DNA of 64,000 nt from Coccinella septempunctata (Eukaryota; Arthropoda; Insecta; Coleoptera; Coccinellidae), in NCBI RefSeq assembly GCF_907165205.1, contig NC_058191.1, forward strand, positions 17,920,501 to 17,984,500, written 5' to 3'. Shown here in pieces: positions 26,201 to 39,159 of this stretch. Every line of letters starts with the position of its first letter. Within the stretch, counting starts at the first letter, position 1. The translations under genes and the position numbers were made by a program. Under the pieces are notes generated by a model that was not told the origin of the DNA, made no database searches, and was given only the letters and a program-made list of their open reading frames with translations.

Positions 26201-29200
26201 AGAACTATCGAACTGAAATTCAACATGTGCATCTCATTTCGAAAACTGTGTACAGTTTCGAGATTTTGGTCGAATTGATCCAATAGTTCCTTGGGAATTG
26301 AAATGATATTTTGTCGAATCGATCACTGAAACCTCAATTCCTATCAGAACTATCGAACTGAAATTCAACATGTGCATCTCAATCTCTCAAACCATGTGCT
26401 GTTTCGAGATTTGGTTCGAATTGATCCAACAGTTTTTGAGGAATTGATATCACACTTTGCCGAAAAGACCACCGAAATCTCGATTCCTATCTGAACTATC
26501 GAACTGAAATTCAACATGTGCATCTCAATCCGAAAACTATGTGCAGTTTCGACATTTTGGTCGAATTGATCCAATAGTTCCTTAGGAATTGAAATGATAA
26601 TATGTCGAATCGACCACTGAAATCTCAATTCCTATCAGAACTATCGAACTGAAATTCAACATGTGCATCTCAATTCGAAGACTGTGTACAGTTTCGAGAT
26701 TTTGGTTGAATTGATTCAATAGTTCCTTAGGAATTGAAATGATACTATGTCGAATCGTCCACTGAAATCTCAATTCCTATCAGAACTATCGATCTGAAAT
26801 TCAACATGTGCATCTCAATTCGAAAACAATGTGCAGTTTCAAGATTTGGTTCGAATTGATCCGATAGTTCCTTAGGAATTGAAATAATACTATGTCGAAT
26901 CGACCACTGAAATCTCAATTCCTATCAGAACTATCGAACTGAAATTCAACATGTGCATCTCATTTCGAAAACTGTGTACAGTTTCGAGATTTTGGTCGAA
27001 TTGATTCAATAGTTCCTTAGGAATTGAAATGATAATATGTCGAATCGACCACTGAAATCTCAATTCCTATCAGAACTATCGAACTGAAATTCAACATGTG
27101 CATCTCAATTCTGAAACTATGTGCAGTTTCAAAATTTGGGTCGAATTGATCCAACAGTTTTTGAGGAATTGATATCACACTTTGCCGAATAGACCACTGA
27201 AATCTCAATTCCTATCAGAACTATCGAACTGAAATTCAACATGTGCATCTCATTTCGAAAACTGTGTACAGTTTCGAGATTTTGGTCGAATTGATCCAAT
27301 AGTTCCTTGGGAATTGAAATGATATTTTGTCGAATCGACCACTGAAATCTCAATTCCTATCAGAACTATCGAACTGAAATTCAACATGTGCATCTCAATC
27401 TCTCAAACCATGTGCTGTTTCGAGATTTGGTTCGAATTGATCCAACAGTTTTTGAGGAATTGATATCACACTTTGCCGAAAAGACCACCGAAATCTCGAT
27501 TCCTATCTGAACTATCTAACTGAAATTCAACATGTGCTTCTCAATCCGAAAACTGTGTACACTTTCGAGATTTTGGTCGAATTGATTCAATAGTTCCTTG
27601 GGAATTGAAATGATATTTTGTCGAATCGACCACTGAAATCTCAATTCCTATCAGAACTATCGAACTGAAATTCAACATGTGCATCTCAATTCTGAAACTA
27701 TGTGCTGTTTCAAGATTTGGTTGGAATTGATCCAACAGTTTTTGAGGAATTGATTTCACACTTTGCCGAAAAGACCACTGAAATCTCGATTCCTATCTGA
27801 ACTATCGAACTGAAATTCACCATGTGCATCTCAATCCGAAAACTACGTGCAGTTTCAAGATTTGGTTCGAATTGATCCAACAGTTTTTAGGAATTGATAT
27901 CACACTTTGCCGAATGGACCACTGAAATCTCAATTCCTATCAGAACTATCGAACTGAAATTCAACATGTGCATCTCATTTCGAAAACTGTGTACAGTTTC
28001 GAGATTTTGGTCGAATTGATCCAATAGTTCCTTGGGAATTGAAATGATATTTTGTCGAATCGACCACTGAAATCTCAATTCCTATCAGAACTATCGAACT
28101 GAAATTCAACATGTGCATCTCAATCTCTCAAACCATGTGCTGTTTCGAGATTTGGTTCGAATTGATCCAACAGTTTTTGAGGAATTGATATCACACTTTG
28201 CCGAAAAGACCACCGAAATCTCGATTCCTATCTGAACTATCTAACTGAAATTCAACATGTGCATCTCAATTCGAAAACTGACTACAGTTTCGGGATTTGG
28301 GTCGAAAGGATCCAATAGTTCCTTGGGAATTGAAATGATATTTTGTCGAATCGACCACTGAAATCTCAATTCCTATCTGAACTATCGAACTGAAATTAAA
28401 CATGTGCATCTCAATTCGAAAACTGAGTACAGTTTCGGGATTTGGGTCGAATTGATCCAATAGTTCCTTGGGAATTGAAATGATATTTTGTTGAATCGAC
28501 CACTGAAATCTCAATTCCTATCAGAACTATCGAACTGAAATTCAACATGTGCATCTCAATTTGAAAACTATGTGCTGTTTCAAGATTTGGTTGGAATTGA
28601 TCCAACAGTTTTTGAGGAATTGATTTCACACTTTGCCGAAAAGACCACTGAAATCTCGATTCCTATCTGAACTATCGAACTGAAATTCACCATGTGCATC
28701 TCAATCCGAAAACTGACTACAGTTTCGGGATTTGGGTCGAATGGATCCCATAGTTCCTTGGGAATTGAAATGATATTTTGTCGAATCGACCACTGAAATC
28801 TCAATTCCTATCTGAACTATCGAACTGAAATTCAACATGTGCATCTCAATTCGAAAACTGAGTACAGTTTCGGGATTTGGGTCGAATTGATCCAATAGTT
28901 CCTTGGGAATTGAAATGATATTTTGTTGAATCGACCACTTAAATCTCAATTCCTATCGGAACTATCGAACTGAAATTCAACATGTGCATCTCAATTCGAA
29001 AACTGTGTACAGTTTCGAGATTTGGGTCGAATTGATCCAACAGTTTTTAGGAATTGATATCACACTTTGCCGAATTGACCACTGAAATCTCAATTCCTAT
29101 CTGAACTATCGATTTGAAATTCAACATGTGCATCTCAATTCGAAAACTGAGTACAGTTTCGGGATTTGGGTCAAATTGATCCAATAGTTCCTTGGGAATT

Positions 29201-30176
29201 GAAATGATATTTTGTTGAATCGACCACTGAAATCCCAATTCCTATCAGAACTATCGAACTGAAATTCAACATGTGCTTCTCAATTCGAAAACTATGTGCT
29301 GTTTCAAGATTTGGTTGGAATTGATCCAACAGTTTTTGAGGAATTGATTTCACACTTTGCCGAAAAGACCACTGAAATCTCGATTCCTATCTGAACTATC
29401 GAACTGAAATTCACCATGTGCATCTCAATCCGAAAACTACGTGCAGTTTCAAGATTTGGTTCGAATTGATCCAACAGTTTTCGAGGAATTGATATCACAC
29501 TTTGCCGAATTGACCACTGAAATCTCAATTCCTATCTGAACTATCGAACTGAATTTCAACATGTGCATCTCAATTCGAAAACTGTGTGAATTTTCAAGAT
29601 TTGGTTCGAATTGAACCAACAGTTTTCGAGGAATTGATATCATACTTTGCCGAATTGACCATTGAAATCTCAATTCCTATCTGAACTATCGAACTGAAAT
29701 TCAACATGTGCATCTCAATTCGAAAACTGTGTACAGTTTCGAGATTTGGGTCGAATTGATCCAATAGTTCCTTAGGAATTGAAATGATACTATGTCGAAT
29801 CGACCACTGAAATCTCAAGTCCTCTCTGAACTATCGAACTGAAATTCAACATGTGCATCTCAATCCGAAAACTATGTGCAGTTTCAAGATTTGGTTCGAA
29901 TTGATACAACAGTTTTCGAGGAATTGATATCACAGTTTGCCGAATGGACCACTGAAATCTCAAATCCTATCATAACTATCGAACTGAAATTCAACATGTG
30001 CATCTCAATTCGAAGACTGTGTACAGTTTCGAGATTTTGGTTGAATTGATTCAATAGTTCCTTAGGAATTGAAATGATACTATGTCGAATCGACCACTGA
30101 AATCTCAATTCCTATCAGAACTATCGATCTGAAATTCAACATGTGCATCTCAATTCGAAAACAATGTGCAGTTTCA
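14222..30176 (-). repeat. Long 145-bp satellite array with higher-order repeats, minus orientation
   Basis: About 110 monomers. Blocks of monomers repeat as larger units. A fused, shortened monomer recurs at 15,141, 19,348 and 24,424 (spacings 4207 and 5076), and another marker recurs at 17,967, 22,174 and 28,266 (4207 and 6092). These equal about 29, 35 and 42 monomers, so 29 appears to be the base unit, with extra monomers inserted in later copies. The last 3.5 kb is the second copy of the array at the left edge. Confidence 0.94.
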
Positions 30177-31530
30177 CATGTTGAATTTCAGTTCGATAGT
30201 TCAGATAGGAATTGAGATTTTAGTGGTCAATTCGGCAAAGTGTGATATCAATTCCTCGAAAACTGTTGGATTAATTCGAACCAAATCTTGAAACTGCACA
30301 TAATTTTCGGATTGAGATGCACATGTTGAATTTCAGTTCGATAGTTCAGATAGGAATTGAAATTTCAGTGGTCTATTCGGCAAAGTGTGATATCAATTCC
30401 TCAAAAATCGTTTGATCAATTCTAACCTAATCTTGAAACAGCACATAGTTTTCGAATTGAGATGCACATGTTGAATTTCAGTTCGATAGTTCTGATAGGA
30501 ATTGAGATTTCAGTGGTCGATTCGATTAAGTGTGATGTCAATTCCTAAGGAACTATTGGATCAATTCGACCCAAATCTCGAAACCGTACACAGTTTTCGA
30601 ATTGAGACGCACATGTTGAATTTCAGATCGATAGTTCTGGTAGGAAATGAGAATTCAGTGGACGATTCGATTAAGTGTGATGTCAATTCCTAAGGAACTA
30701 TTGGATCAATTCGACCCAAATCTCGAATTTGAACACAGTTCTCGAATTGAGACGCACATGTTGAATTTCAGATCGATAGTTCTCATAGGAATGGAGATTT
30801 CAGTAGTCGATTCGACAAAATATCATTTCAATTCCTCGATATCTGTTGGATCAATTCGAACCAAATATTGGAATTTTACACAGTTTTCGAATTGAGATGA
30901 ACATGTTGAATTTCAGTTCGATAGATCAGATAGGAATTGAGATTTAAGTGGTCAATTCGGCAAAGTGTGATATGAATTCCTCGAAAACTGTTGGATTAAT
31001 TCGAACCAAATCTTGAAACTGCACATAATTTTCGGATTGAGATGCACATGTTGAATTTCAGTTCGATAGTTCAGATAGGAATTGAGATTTCAGTGGTCTA
31101 TTCGGCAAAGTGTGATATCAATTCCTCAAAAATCGTTAGATCAATTCTAACCTAATCTTGAAACAGCACATAGTTTTCGAATTGAGATGCACATGTTGAA
31201 TTTCAGTTCGATAGTTCTGATAGGAATTGAGATTTCAGTGGTCGATTCGATAAAGTGTGATGTCAATTCCCAAGGAACTATTGGATCAATTCGACCCAAA
31301 TCTCGAAACTGTACACAGTTTCCGAATTGAGACGCATATGTTGAATTTCAGATCGATAGTTCTGGTAGGAAATGAGAATTCAGTGGTCGATTCGATTGAG
31401 AATGATGTCCATTCCTGAGGAACTATTGGATCAATTCGACCCAAATCTCGAAACTGTACACAGTTTTCGAATTGAGATGCACATGTTGAATTTCAGTTCA
31501 ATAGTTCAGATAGGAAATGAGATTTCAGTG
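30177..31530 (+). repeat. 145-bp satellite array, plus orientation (copy 2, left of LTR block)
   Basis: Offset by 26,552 from the array at 3625-4978, with the same switch point and the same junction to the LTR. It predates the large duplication because both copies share the breakpoint. Confidence 0.93.
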
Positions 31531-31941
31531 TGTGCTGAAGTCGATTTAGGCAACACACCGTACTCAGTAACCGTAGGTGTGTTTGCCTATAACACCGCCT
31601 GGTTTGAATATTGTTTACCGGTTTTTTACTGAGTTTTCTTTGAACGTGTGATTCGATTATTTATCGGACACACGAGAATAATCTAGAAGGAAGAATTCGT
31701 TGCTCGGTAGAAGGCTGGTGAACCAAAAGATATTTTTTCTGTTCAAATAATCGTTTTACGAGTATTCCGGACAGTGGGATCGGTCACCTTCTTTTTATAA
31801 TAGGTGAGTGTATTTGAGAAACTTATATTTTATTTTCAAAATGTAATACTCTTGTGTAACACCTTCTTTTTATAATAGAGCCATTGAACGTAAAGTGCTT
31901 CATTCCTCCCTTTAGTTGGTCAACCCCTCCGTATCAGTACA
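31531..31941 (+). mobile_element. Probable 5' LTR of Gypsy-like element A (copy 2)
   Basis: Same structure as at 4979-5389, offset 26,552. It starts TGTGCTGAAG at the satellite edge and ends before TGGCGCTC. It holds two 19-bp direct repeats, CACCTTCTTTTTATAATAG, about 75 bases apart. Confidence 0.55.
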
Positions 31942-31956
31942 TCTTGGCGCTCAACA

Positions 31957-32925
31957 ATGGGGCCAATAAGGAAAGAGGAAAATATTCCAACACAGAACGA
32001 AATGTATAATTTGATAAGTACGAAGAAGAAACAGCTGGAAGGTGAAGAGGAGGCCGGTGCTCTACCGGATGTTTCCAATGAATTGGAGGATGTTCAACCT
32101 CAAAAAGCCAGCAATATGGGTGCGATACCGAAACGGCCTACAATGTTTGAAACTCCCAAAACGGAAAAAAGTAGGACAAATCACCCAGGTAACGTTCATT
32201 TCAATTTAAATAGAAGACATCATCAGTCTGGACCGGAAAATGTTCCTGATAACTTGGGGGCATATTCTTACCGGGTCAATATACCTCCCCCAAAATACAG
32301 CCAGAGGGAATATGATAATAATAATATGTTTACTGAAGATCTTGCTAATGTTATTTCTAGTATTGTTGATAAATCTGTTAAAAATGCTTTTCGTAAACAT
32401 TGTATACAAGGTGACCGAAACAACTTTACTGATAGTTATAATTTAAATTCGAATAAAAATCAATCTTATGATATACAGGCTGGTCTTAATGATATACCGG
32501 CAAATTTTTCAAACCTGAACTTGAATGCTGCACTTTTCTCTTTGAGTGATTTCTGCAAGCTTCTCCCTGACTTTGACGGTGAAAGTGGTCTCCAGGCACC
32601 TGAATTCTTAAAATTCTTAGAAAGTGGCGTTGCAGTCAGCCAAATTCCTTTTTGTAATTTGAAGATAATATTCAGAAACTGTTTTAAGAGTTCAGCCAAA
32701 CTTTGGTGGGAGGCCTATTCTGATTATTTTGGAGATTATGCGCAATTTAAAACTGAATTTTTGTGTCATTTTTGGAGTAAGAAAAAACAAATTAAGATCA
32801 AAGATTGTCACACGTCGATTTGCCCAGACGGTGAAAAGAAAGATCAGTGCCCCTCAGCGGTTGGAGCTAATAGGGGTGGGTTATTTTTAAGTTGTTGTAA
32901 AGGGCGCCAAACAATCGTAAACTGA
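31957..32925 (+). pseudogene. Truncated gag of Gypsy-like element A (copy 2)
   Basis: The predicted protein is identical to that at 5405-6373. A Gag capsid-like region is present, and the knuckle and all pol domains are absent. The ORF ends in readthrough across the junction with the minus-strand element. The identical ORF in both copies shows that the truncation happened before the duplication. Confidence 0.7.
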
Positions 32926-33417
32926 TCTCTCGTTTGTCTCTTGATAGAGGGATTGTTACCTTTATCAATGTGAAAGGGAAGCTATTATAATATATTATAG
33001 ATTTTCAAATATTGTATATTCGTCTACACATAATGTTCGAACAAGTTAAACGTATCGACAGAAACAAACAATTCAGTGGGCCGCAGTAACGTTACGTAGG
33101 CTTCACACTATTCTATAATTCGTAAATTAGATGGTAACAGTAAGGAATATAATGAGATATCTCTTTCTCTTTAACAAGAACTACTCGGGTTCTCTCGTTG
33201 ATGCTTCTACGGCTAGTAGTGTGAGCTCTATATAAAATTTGGTGGCGATGTCTCACAAAGTAAGGTAATAGATCTGACCTTATCATCCAACACGTAGTGT
33301 TACCAGGAAATGTGATTCTATAGTAAGCTCTACACAACGATGTCCAGCGTATGGGTTGCTCGAAGATTCTCCCAACTCTTTCTCTCTGAATTACAGCAAA
33401 CATAAAGACAATCCACT
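32902..33417 (-). mobile_element. Probable LTR of Gypsy-like element B with adjoining TGGCGCCC (copy 2)
   Basis: Counterpart of 6350-6865. It has the same terminal inverted repeat and primer-like site. One T/C difference from copy 1 lies near 33,104. Confidence 0.4.
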
Positions 33418-34096
33418 GCTAAATCCCCTCGTTTCGTTCAGTGGAACGCAGGTAAAAAGGTAGGTAATCTTAGGGGCTCAGAAATTTCAATTCTTCAGGT
33501 GTTTTCCCGGTAGAAAAAGAGTCTCTAAAAAGGGAAAGCGTGATCCATTACATTCTACAAAACTAAACACACATGATTGAAATAACAACTTACGATCTTC
33601 GACTCTCAAAATGCTCTACTCTTTTGGGTGCTGCCAAAATCGGTAATCACCGACAAAATTCAATCGACAACCAGAAGGACGACTGGATTCCAAAATACAG
33701 CAAACTTTCTTGCAGAAATAATCCTCTTTCGAGATAGCACACAAAATTCTCTTCAAGAAACTCCCAAAAATTCCAGAACATTCGAATCGCTCCACAAAAT
33801 GGTGTCTTTCGTACCAAAAAAAAACGTAGTTGTCATAGAACCAAAAATCGATGACAGATCACAGATGACAAAATCGATGGCAGATCGCGGAAAAATCGAT
33901 GTAGAAAACAAACGATGGGGCACGGATAGATGGCGCCAGGAGTGCGATATGCAGCGCGGAAATTTTGAACGTGACATTCCCCCTCAAATCCCTCAGGAGG
34001 TGAACGTAGATCACCGACGATCTGCATGAAACACTCGAGACGGGAGAACGCGAAAGGCCCTAGCGGGACGCAACTGCAATGGTATTCAAAACAAAA

Positions 34097-34452
34097 GTAA
34101 CGATGACTAGTCACTGAAGGCGACTGGACACAGGATTTCACAACGAGAACAAGCGAATTGAAGCAAAGGCAAAATGTAACCGGTCGCTGAAGGCAATCGA
34201 ACACCAACATGTTTAGAGAGAGAGAGCCACCATACGAGTCAAGACAAGAGTAGAAGATATCCGGTCACTGAAGGCAACCGAACACCAATATATTTAGGGA
34301 GAGAGCCACCAAATGAATCAAGACAAAGGTAAAAGATATCTGGTCGCTGAAGGCAGCCAGATACCGATATATTCAGAGAAAGAGAATTACCAAACTAATC
34401 AAGACAAAGATAAAAGATATCTGGTCGCTGAAGGCGGCCAGATACCGACAAG
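34097..34452 (-). repeat. Five degenerate ~80-bp tandem repeats with stem-loops (copy 2)
   Basis: Counterpart of 7545-7900, offset 26,552, with the same five hairpins (34,107-34,444). I saw no base differences between the copies, so this array gives no extra covariation beyond copy 1. Confidence 0.8.
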
Positions 34453-34543
34453 CCCAACAATAACCAAGGTAAGGCAAGGTACGCCAAGAAAAGATTCGTC
34501 AACATACAGACGAGACACGTCTGGTGTTCGACGGTCCTGTTCC

Positions 34544-37500
34544 CTAGCCTATGACGGTTCCTAAACTACGCCCCACCGTCACCGGGGTTAAACACAGGTT
34601 CAGATCCTGTACATGCCACACTCCTTTATGCCTGCCTAAATCGTCTTTCAGCTCATACGTGAAGGAACCAGACTTTTTCGCGATAATGAATGGACCGATA
34701 TATCGTGGAGCCAACTTCGAACAGAAGGCATCAGGCGCGCTCGACAATGCCTTATTCTTGCGCAAGACCAAATCTCCAACACGAAACTGCACGGTTCGGC
34801 GTCGCAAGTTATAACGATCACGGTATTTCTCCTGCGCAGCCAACAAGCGTCTGCGAACATCTTCGAACAGAGCAGCGAAACCTGACTTCCTCTGTTCTAA
34901 GTTCATGGGAGAGTCGTGAGACCTCATAGGGTGGTCGTATTCATCGCCGGAGATGCGATGTTCTCTACCGAAATTGATGTAGTAGGGGCTATGACCTGTC
35001 ACCTCACTCTTAGCCGTCCGAATGGCACAGCCGACAGCCGCCAAATTATCAGCCCAAGTTCTGTGGTTATCTATAATATAGCAGGAGATCATGGTCTCAA
35101 TCGTTTGATTAGTGCGTTCCGTTGGGTCGGCACGGGGAAAATATAAAGGGGTATAGAGAATCTTAACTTTGTATCTAGCGCAGAGTTCCTTAAACGATTT
35201 ACTCGTCATCTGGACACCATTGTCGCAAATGAGGGTTTGGGGCACACCATAAACAAGGAAAAGTTGTTCTTCGACAACCAAACAAAGAGAACATGATGTA
35301 GCCGATCTTAAAGGCACCAACAACACATATTTGCTGAAATATTCGGTGATAACCAATAGATATTTGAAACCCTTATTTGATCTTGGGAGTGGTCAGATAA
35401 AGTCGAGGCTAACCATCTGCCACGGTTCCGCAATGTCAGGCCTGGTACCCATCATTCCGGCAGGTGCCCTCCTACTAGGTTTTCGAGTAGAACAGATTGA
35501 ACATTTACCCACATACTTTAGGACGTCAGACCTCATCTTAGGCCAATAATACCGCCTTCTAATCCTACCAAATGTCTTGAAAACCCCCAAATGTCCTGCA
35601 GTCTCGATGTCGTGATTATCCTCGAGGATCCTCTTACGGTGATCTTTCGGAACCACGATCTTCCAATACTCCGATTCACTACACATAGCAGGTACGGCGC
35701 TCGACACGTACTTAAACAGCACTCCACCCTCACTTCTCCAAGCAGGGAACTTCTCGGGATAAGACTCTACATTTGTCAGCATTCTCCTATACCAAGGGTC
35801 CTGTGTCACCGAGAACTCCGCAAACGTGTTAACCACATCCAAGGCAGGCGGGACGGAATGGGACAAAAGGTCAGGTACCACATGGTCTTTACCCTTACGA
35901 TGGATTATCTCAAAATTGAAAGGCATAAGTCGCAAGCTCCACCTTGCCAACCTACCCTGCGGGTCCCTCAAACGCTGCAACCACAACAAACTATGGTGGT
36001 CCGTAACCACCCTGAAAAAGGTACCCTCCAGGTACTGTCTCAATTTCTCCACCGCCCAAATCACCGCCAAACACTCACGTTCAGTAGTGGAATAATTACG
36101 TTCTTGACGAGTCAACGAACGCGAAAGGTAAGCGATCACCTTTTCCTCACCTGAGTCGCCCTCCTGAGCTAGCACTGCACCTACTCCGTATGCAGAAGCA
36201 TCCGTCTGCACGGTAAACATCTTGGAAAAATCCGGACAGGAAAGAATAGGAGCGGTGGCCAGACACTCCTTCAAAGTCTGGAAGGATTTCTCGCACTCGT
36301 CGGACCAAGACCAAGCCACATTTTTCTTAGTCAGATTAGTAAGAGGTGCCATAAGGGAAGCAAAATTAGGCACGAATCTCCTGTACCACGACGCGGTACG
36401 CCTCACTTCGGTGACACTAGTGGGACGGGGAATATTCAGAATCGCCTCAACCTTACCAGGATCAGCGCGCAGACCATTGGCATCCACCACGTATCCCAAG
36501 TACTTGAGCTCCGGCATGCAAAATTTGCACTTCTCACGAGAGACCACCAGCCCAGCAGCCAAGAGCCGGTCCAAGACCAAACCTAGTATTCTTAAGTGCT
36601 CGTCGAAATCCTGTGACACAATAATGATATCGTCAAGGTACACCAAGACATAAGGCTGTAAGTCCGCACCCAAAACTGTGTCAATAATTCTCTGCCAACG
36701 AGCAGGGGAGTTTGTCAGCCCAAAAGGTAATCGACGAAACTGATAAAGACCTCTTCCAGGCACGGTAAAAGCGGTATACTCTCGAGAACCCTGGGCAATA
36801 GGGATCTGAAAGAAAGCACTCTTGATATCGAGACCAGATATAAACCTAGCGTTTCTCAATCGATCCAAAATCGAAGATATGTAAGGGATGGGGTATGCAT
36901 CCTTTTTGGTAACTGCATTAAGTTGTCGATAATCGACACAGAATCGATAAGTGTTGTCCTTCTTAGGAATAAGACAGACGGGCGACGACCACGGACTCTG
37001 AGACGGCTCTATGATTCCACTGTTTAACATCTCCTTCAGATGTTGGTCGATAATTTTCTGTTTAGCCGGCGATACCGGGTACCATCGCTGCTTGATAGGC
37101 TTTGCACCAGGTAAGAGCTCGATGTCGTGCGGCGGAACATTCGCACAGCCGATACCCGTACCCATTCTCTGAAACTTCTCCTCAACTAGGGACTGCAACA
37201 ACTGTGACTGAGCAGGAGTCAAGTGAGACTCACCCGTGACGCTACACACCTGCTCAGACTCGACCGGCGCTTCAGAAAAATGCCAAACACCCTCATTAAG
37301 CCTAGGAACAACCTACATTCCCGTCCAAAAGTCAATGCCCAATATAAGTCTATGAGGCAAACTTGGAACCACCAATATATCAATTCAACGAGTTCTACCC
37401 TTAAGAGTGATGGGCGTCTTAATATAACCAGGGCTACTGCAAATCTCTCCATTGGCGACAGTACAAGAAGATTGTCGGGGGGTGAGCTTAAGTCCCAGCT

Positions 37501-37822
37501 GCAAAAGAAGGTCAAAACCAGGACAGCCCACAATAGTACGCATTGCCCCTGAATCAAGCAAACCCGTGATAGAAAAGCCGAACACGTCAACCTCCAAATA
37601 AGGTCTTCCATCTCCAGGCACATGTGACAGAATGAAATCGAGGAGTACTTGTTTCTCATCTCGAACGCAAGCATTGGCCGTACCAGTCGGTGAGGAGGTT
37701 TCTTGACGGCCTTCTAGGACCTCCTTTGTCCGTTTCCCGAACCAGAACATGTCGGACAAGTTCGAACAGTAACGTCCGCTTTCCCGCATCGGAAACACAA
37801 CATCCTCTGGGGCTCCCCACAC
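34544..37822 (-). pseudogene. pol: Ty3/Gypsy pol, interrupted; protease frame open (copy 2)
   Basis: Same domain order as copy 1: protease (LLDSGA), RT (YLDD), RNase H, integrase finger and core. Here the 2-bp difference near 37,624 keeps the segment from the gag overlap through the protease in one frame (37,822-37,385), so copy 2 has the older state or a compensating insertion. The TGA at 37,385, the TAG just before RT and the TGA at 35,393-35,395 in the integrase are shared with copy 1 and so predate the duplication. Two amino-acid differences from copy 1 are visible, Leu to Pro near the RT start and Thr to Ala in RNase H. Confidence 0.92.
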
Positions 37823-39057
37823 AAACGCCGAGTATGACCCGACTTACCACAATTCCAACAGATCACCCGGGCACTCTCCGAAACAGAAGGCATCTCAGGT
37901 GACCTAACTGCAGAGACCTCACCCTCAACCGCAGAGTCTGGACCATCAAAGGCTCCCAAGAAAGCTAAATCGGGGTCAGCATAGTCCTGTCTTCTCCTAG
38001 GTGGAGGCACGTAGTTATCAGACCTAAACTTCTTAACCTCTAACTTAAGGCATTCGTCTTCAAGCTGCTGGAGTGTCGTTACCGTGGGCAACTGAGTAGA
38101 GTAGAAAGGGGCCAAGTTCCTAATCAAGATATCTAACCTAGCCGACTCATCGAAGGAACCATAACGTCTGAACATGGAATTCATGCAAGTAAGGTAGTCC
38201 ACAATGGACTCCGAAGGTGCCTGAGTACGATTCAAAATGTCCCTGAACAGCCTAGCTCTATAATCTGGGGGCTCATAATGTTTGGTCAAAAGAGAAGCCA
38301 ACTCCTGCCAATCACCAAATCGGTCGCGATTAGATCTATACCACATCAACGCTTTACCAGCAAAAAGATCGACAGCAGACTCGAATAAAGCAGAGTAAGG
38401 AACGTTTCTGGCCTTCCGCATGTCTTCAACAGACTCAAGAAAACTATGCACCGTTGAACCTCTCGCCTCGCCAGTAAACTTCAGATTCCACTTCTGGAGA
38501 TTATATGCAGAAGTACTCACTGCCAAAGAATTCCTAGTGCTAGACCTCAATATCGCACCCCTAGGGCGCGGCTGCACCCCAACAGAATCGTCAGAGTCCG
38601 ACTCAGTGCCAGAATTGCCAGCAACCTCCGACGTACCAGTCAACTCACCAGGAACAGGCACAGACTTCAACTCATCCAAGGCCGCCGCAACCGAGGTACT
38701 CAACTTCAAAAACTCCTCGCGCCTGGATTGCTCCACTTCATCGACAGAAAGCCTAGCCAACCTACCGCTCACATGAACCAAGCGAGAATAAAGAGTTTGA
38801 AAACTAACTCCAGGATTCCCCCGCAGAGCCATTATCTCCAAATATTTCCCACTACAGCTGTCCAACTCCACCTGGCTGTCCAATTTAACCTGTGGATACG
38901 AAAACGATCTATTCCCACTCTCCATCTTCATAAATTGTGACGGACACGTCCGCAGGTCCTTAACCGTTTGCTCCGGGGTGAACTCGAAACCCCTAATGCG
39001 CAGCTCATGCTGAAGCTCATCCTTCCTAAGATTGTACAAGCTGAAACGCAAAGACAT
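37714..39057 (-). CDS. gag: Gag of Gypsy-like element B (copy 2)
   Basis: Intact ORF from the ATG at 39,057, the same length as copy 1. It has the capsid core, CWNCGKSGHTRRLC and a second Cys-rich knuckle lacking His. It overlaps pol by 109 bases in the -1 relation expected for a programmed frameshift. As in copy 1, the LTR and leader upstream are missing and satellite begins about 100 bases before the start. Confidence 0.88.
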   Translation of the reverse strand: MSLRFSLYNLRKDELQHELRIRGFEFTPEQTVKDLRTCPSQFMKMESGNRSFSYPQVKLDSQVELDSCSGKYLEIMALRGNPGVSFQTLYSRLVHVSGRLARLSVDEVEQSRREEFLKLSTSVAAALDELKSVPVPGELTGTSEVAGNSGTESDSDDSVGVQPRPRGAILRSSTRNSLAVSTSAYNLQKWNLKFTGEARGSTVHSFLESVEDMRKARNVPYSALFESAVDLFAGKALMWYRSNRDRFGDWQELASLLTKHYEPPDYRARLFRDILNRTQAPSESIVDYLTCMNSMFRRYGSFDESARLDILIRNLAPFYSTQLPTVTTLQQLEDECLKLEVKKFRSDNYVPPPRRRQDYADPDLAFLGAFDGPDSAVEGEVSAVRSPEMPSVSESARVICWNCGKSGHTRRLCGEPQRMLCFRCGKADVTVRTCPTCSGSGNGQRRS

Positions 39058-39159
39058 CCTTGGGCAAGGCACAAACACCGGTACTAAGCCTCCAAAACAA
39101 AGGATCGCGTAAACAACAAAAAAAGATCCACAACTGCAAATATTCCCGAAACCAACAGC

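Noticed and set aside
14222..30176. CRISPR-like array
   Set aside because: The repeats are contiguous 145-bp monomers with no unique spacers, and the surroundings are eukaryotic retroelements.
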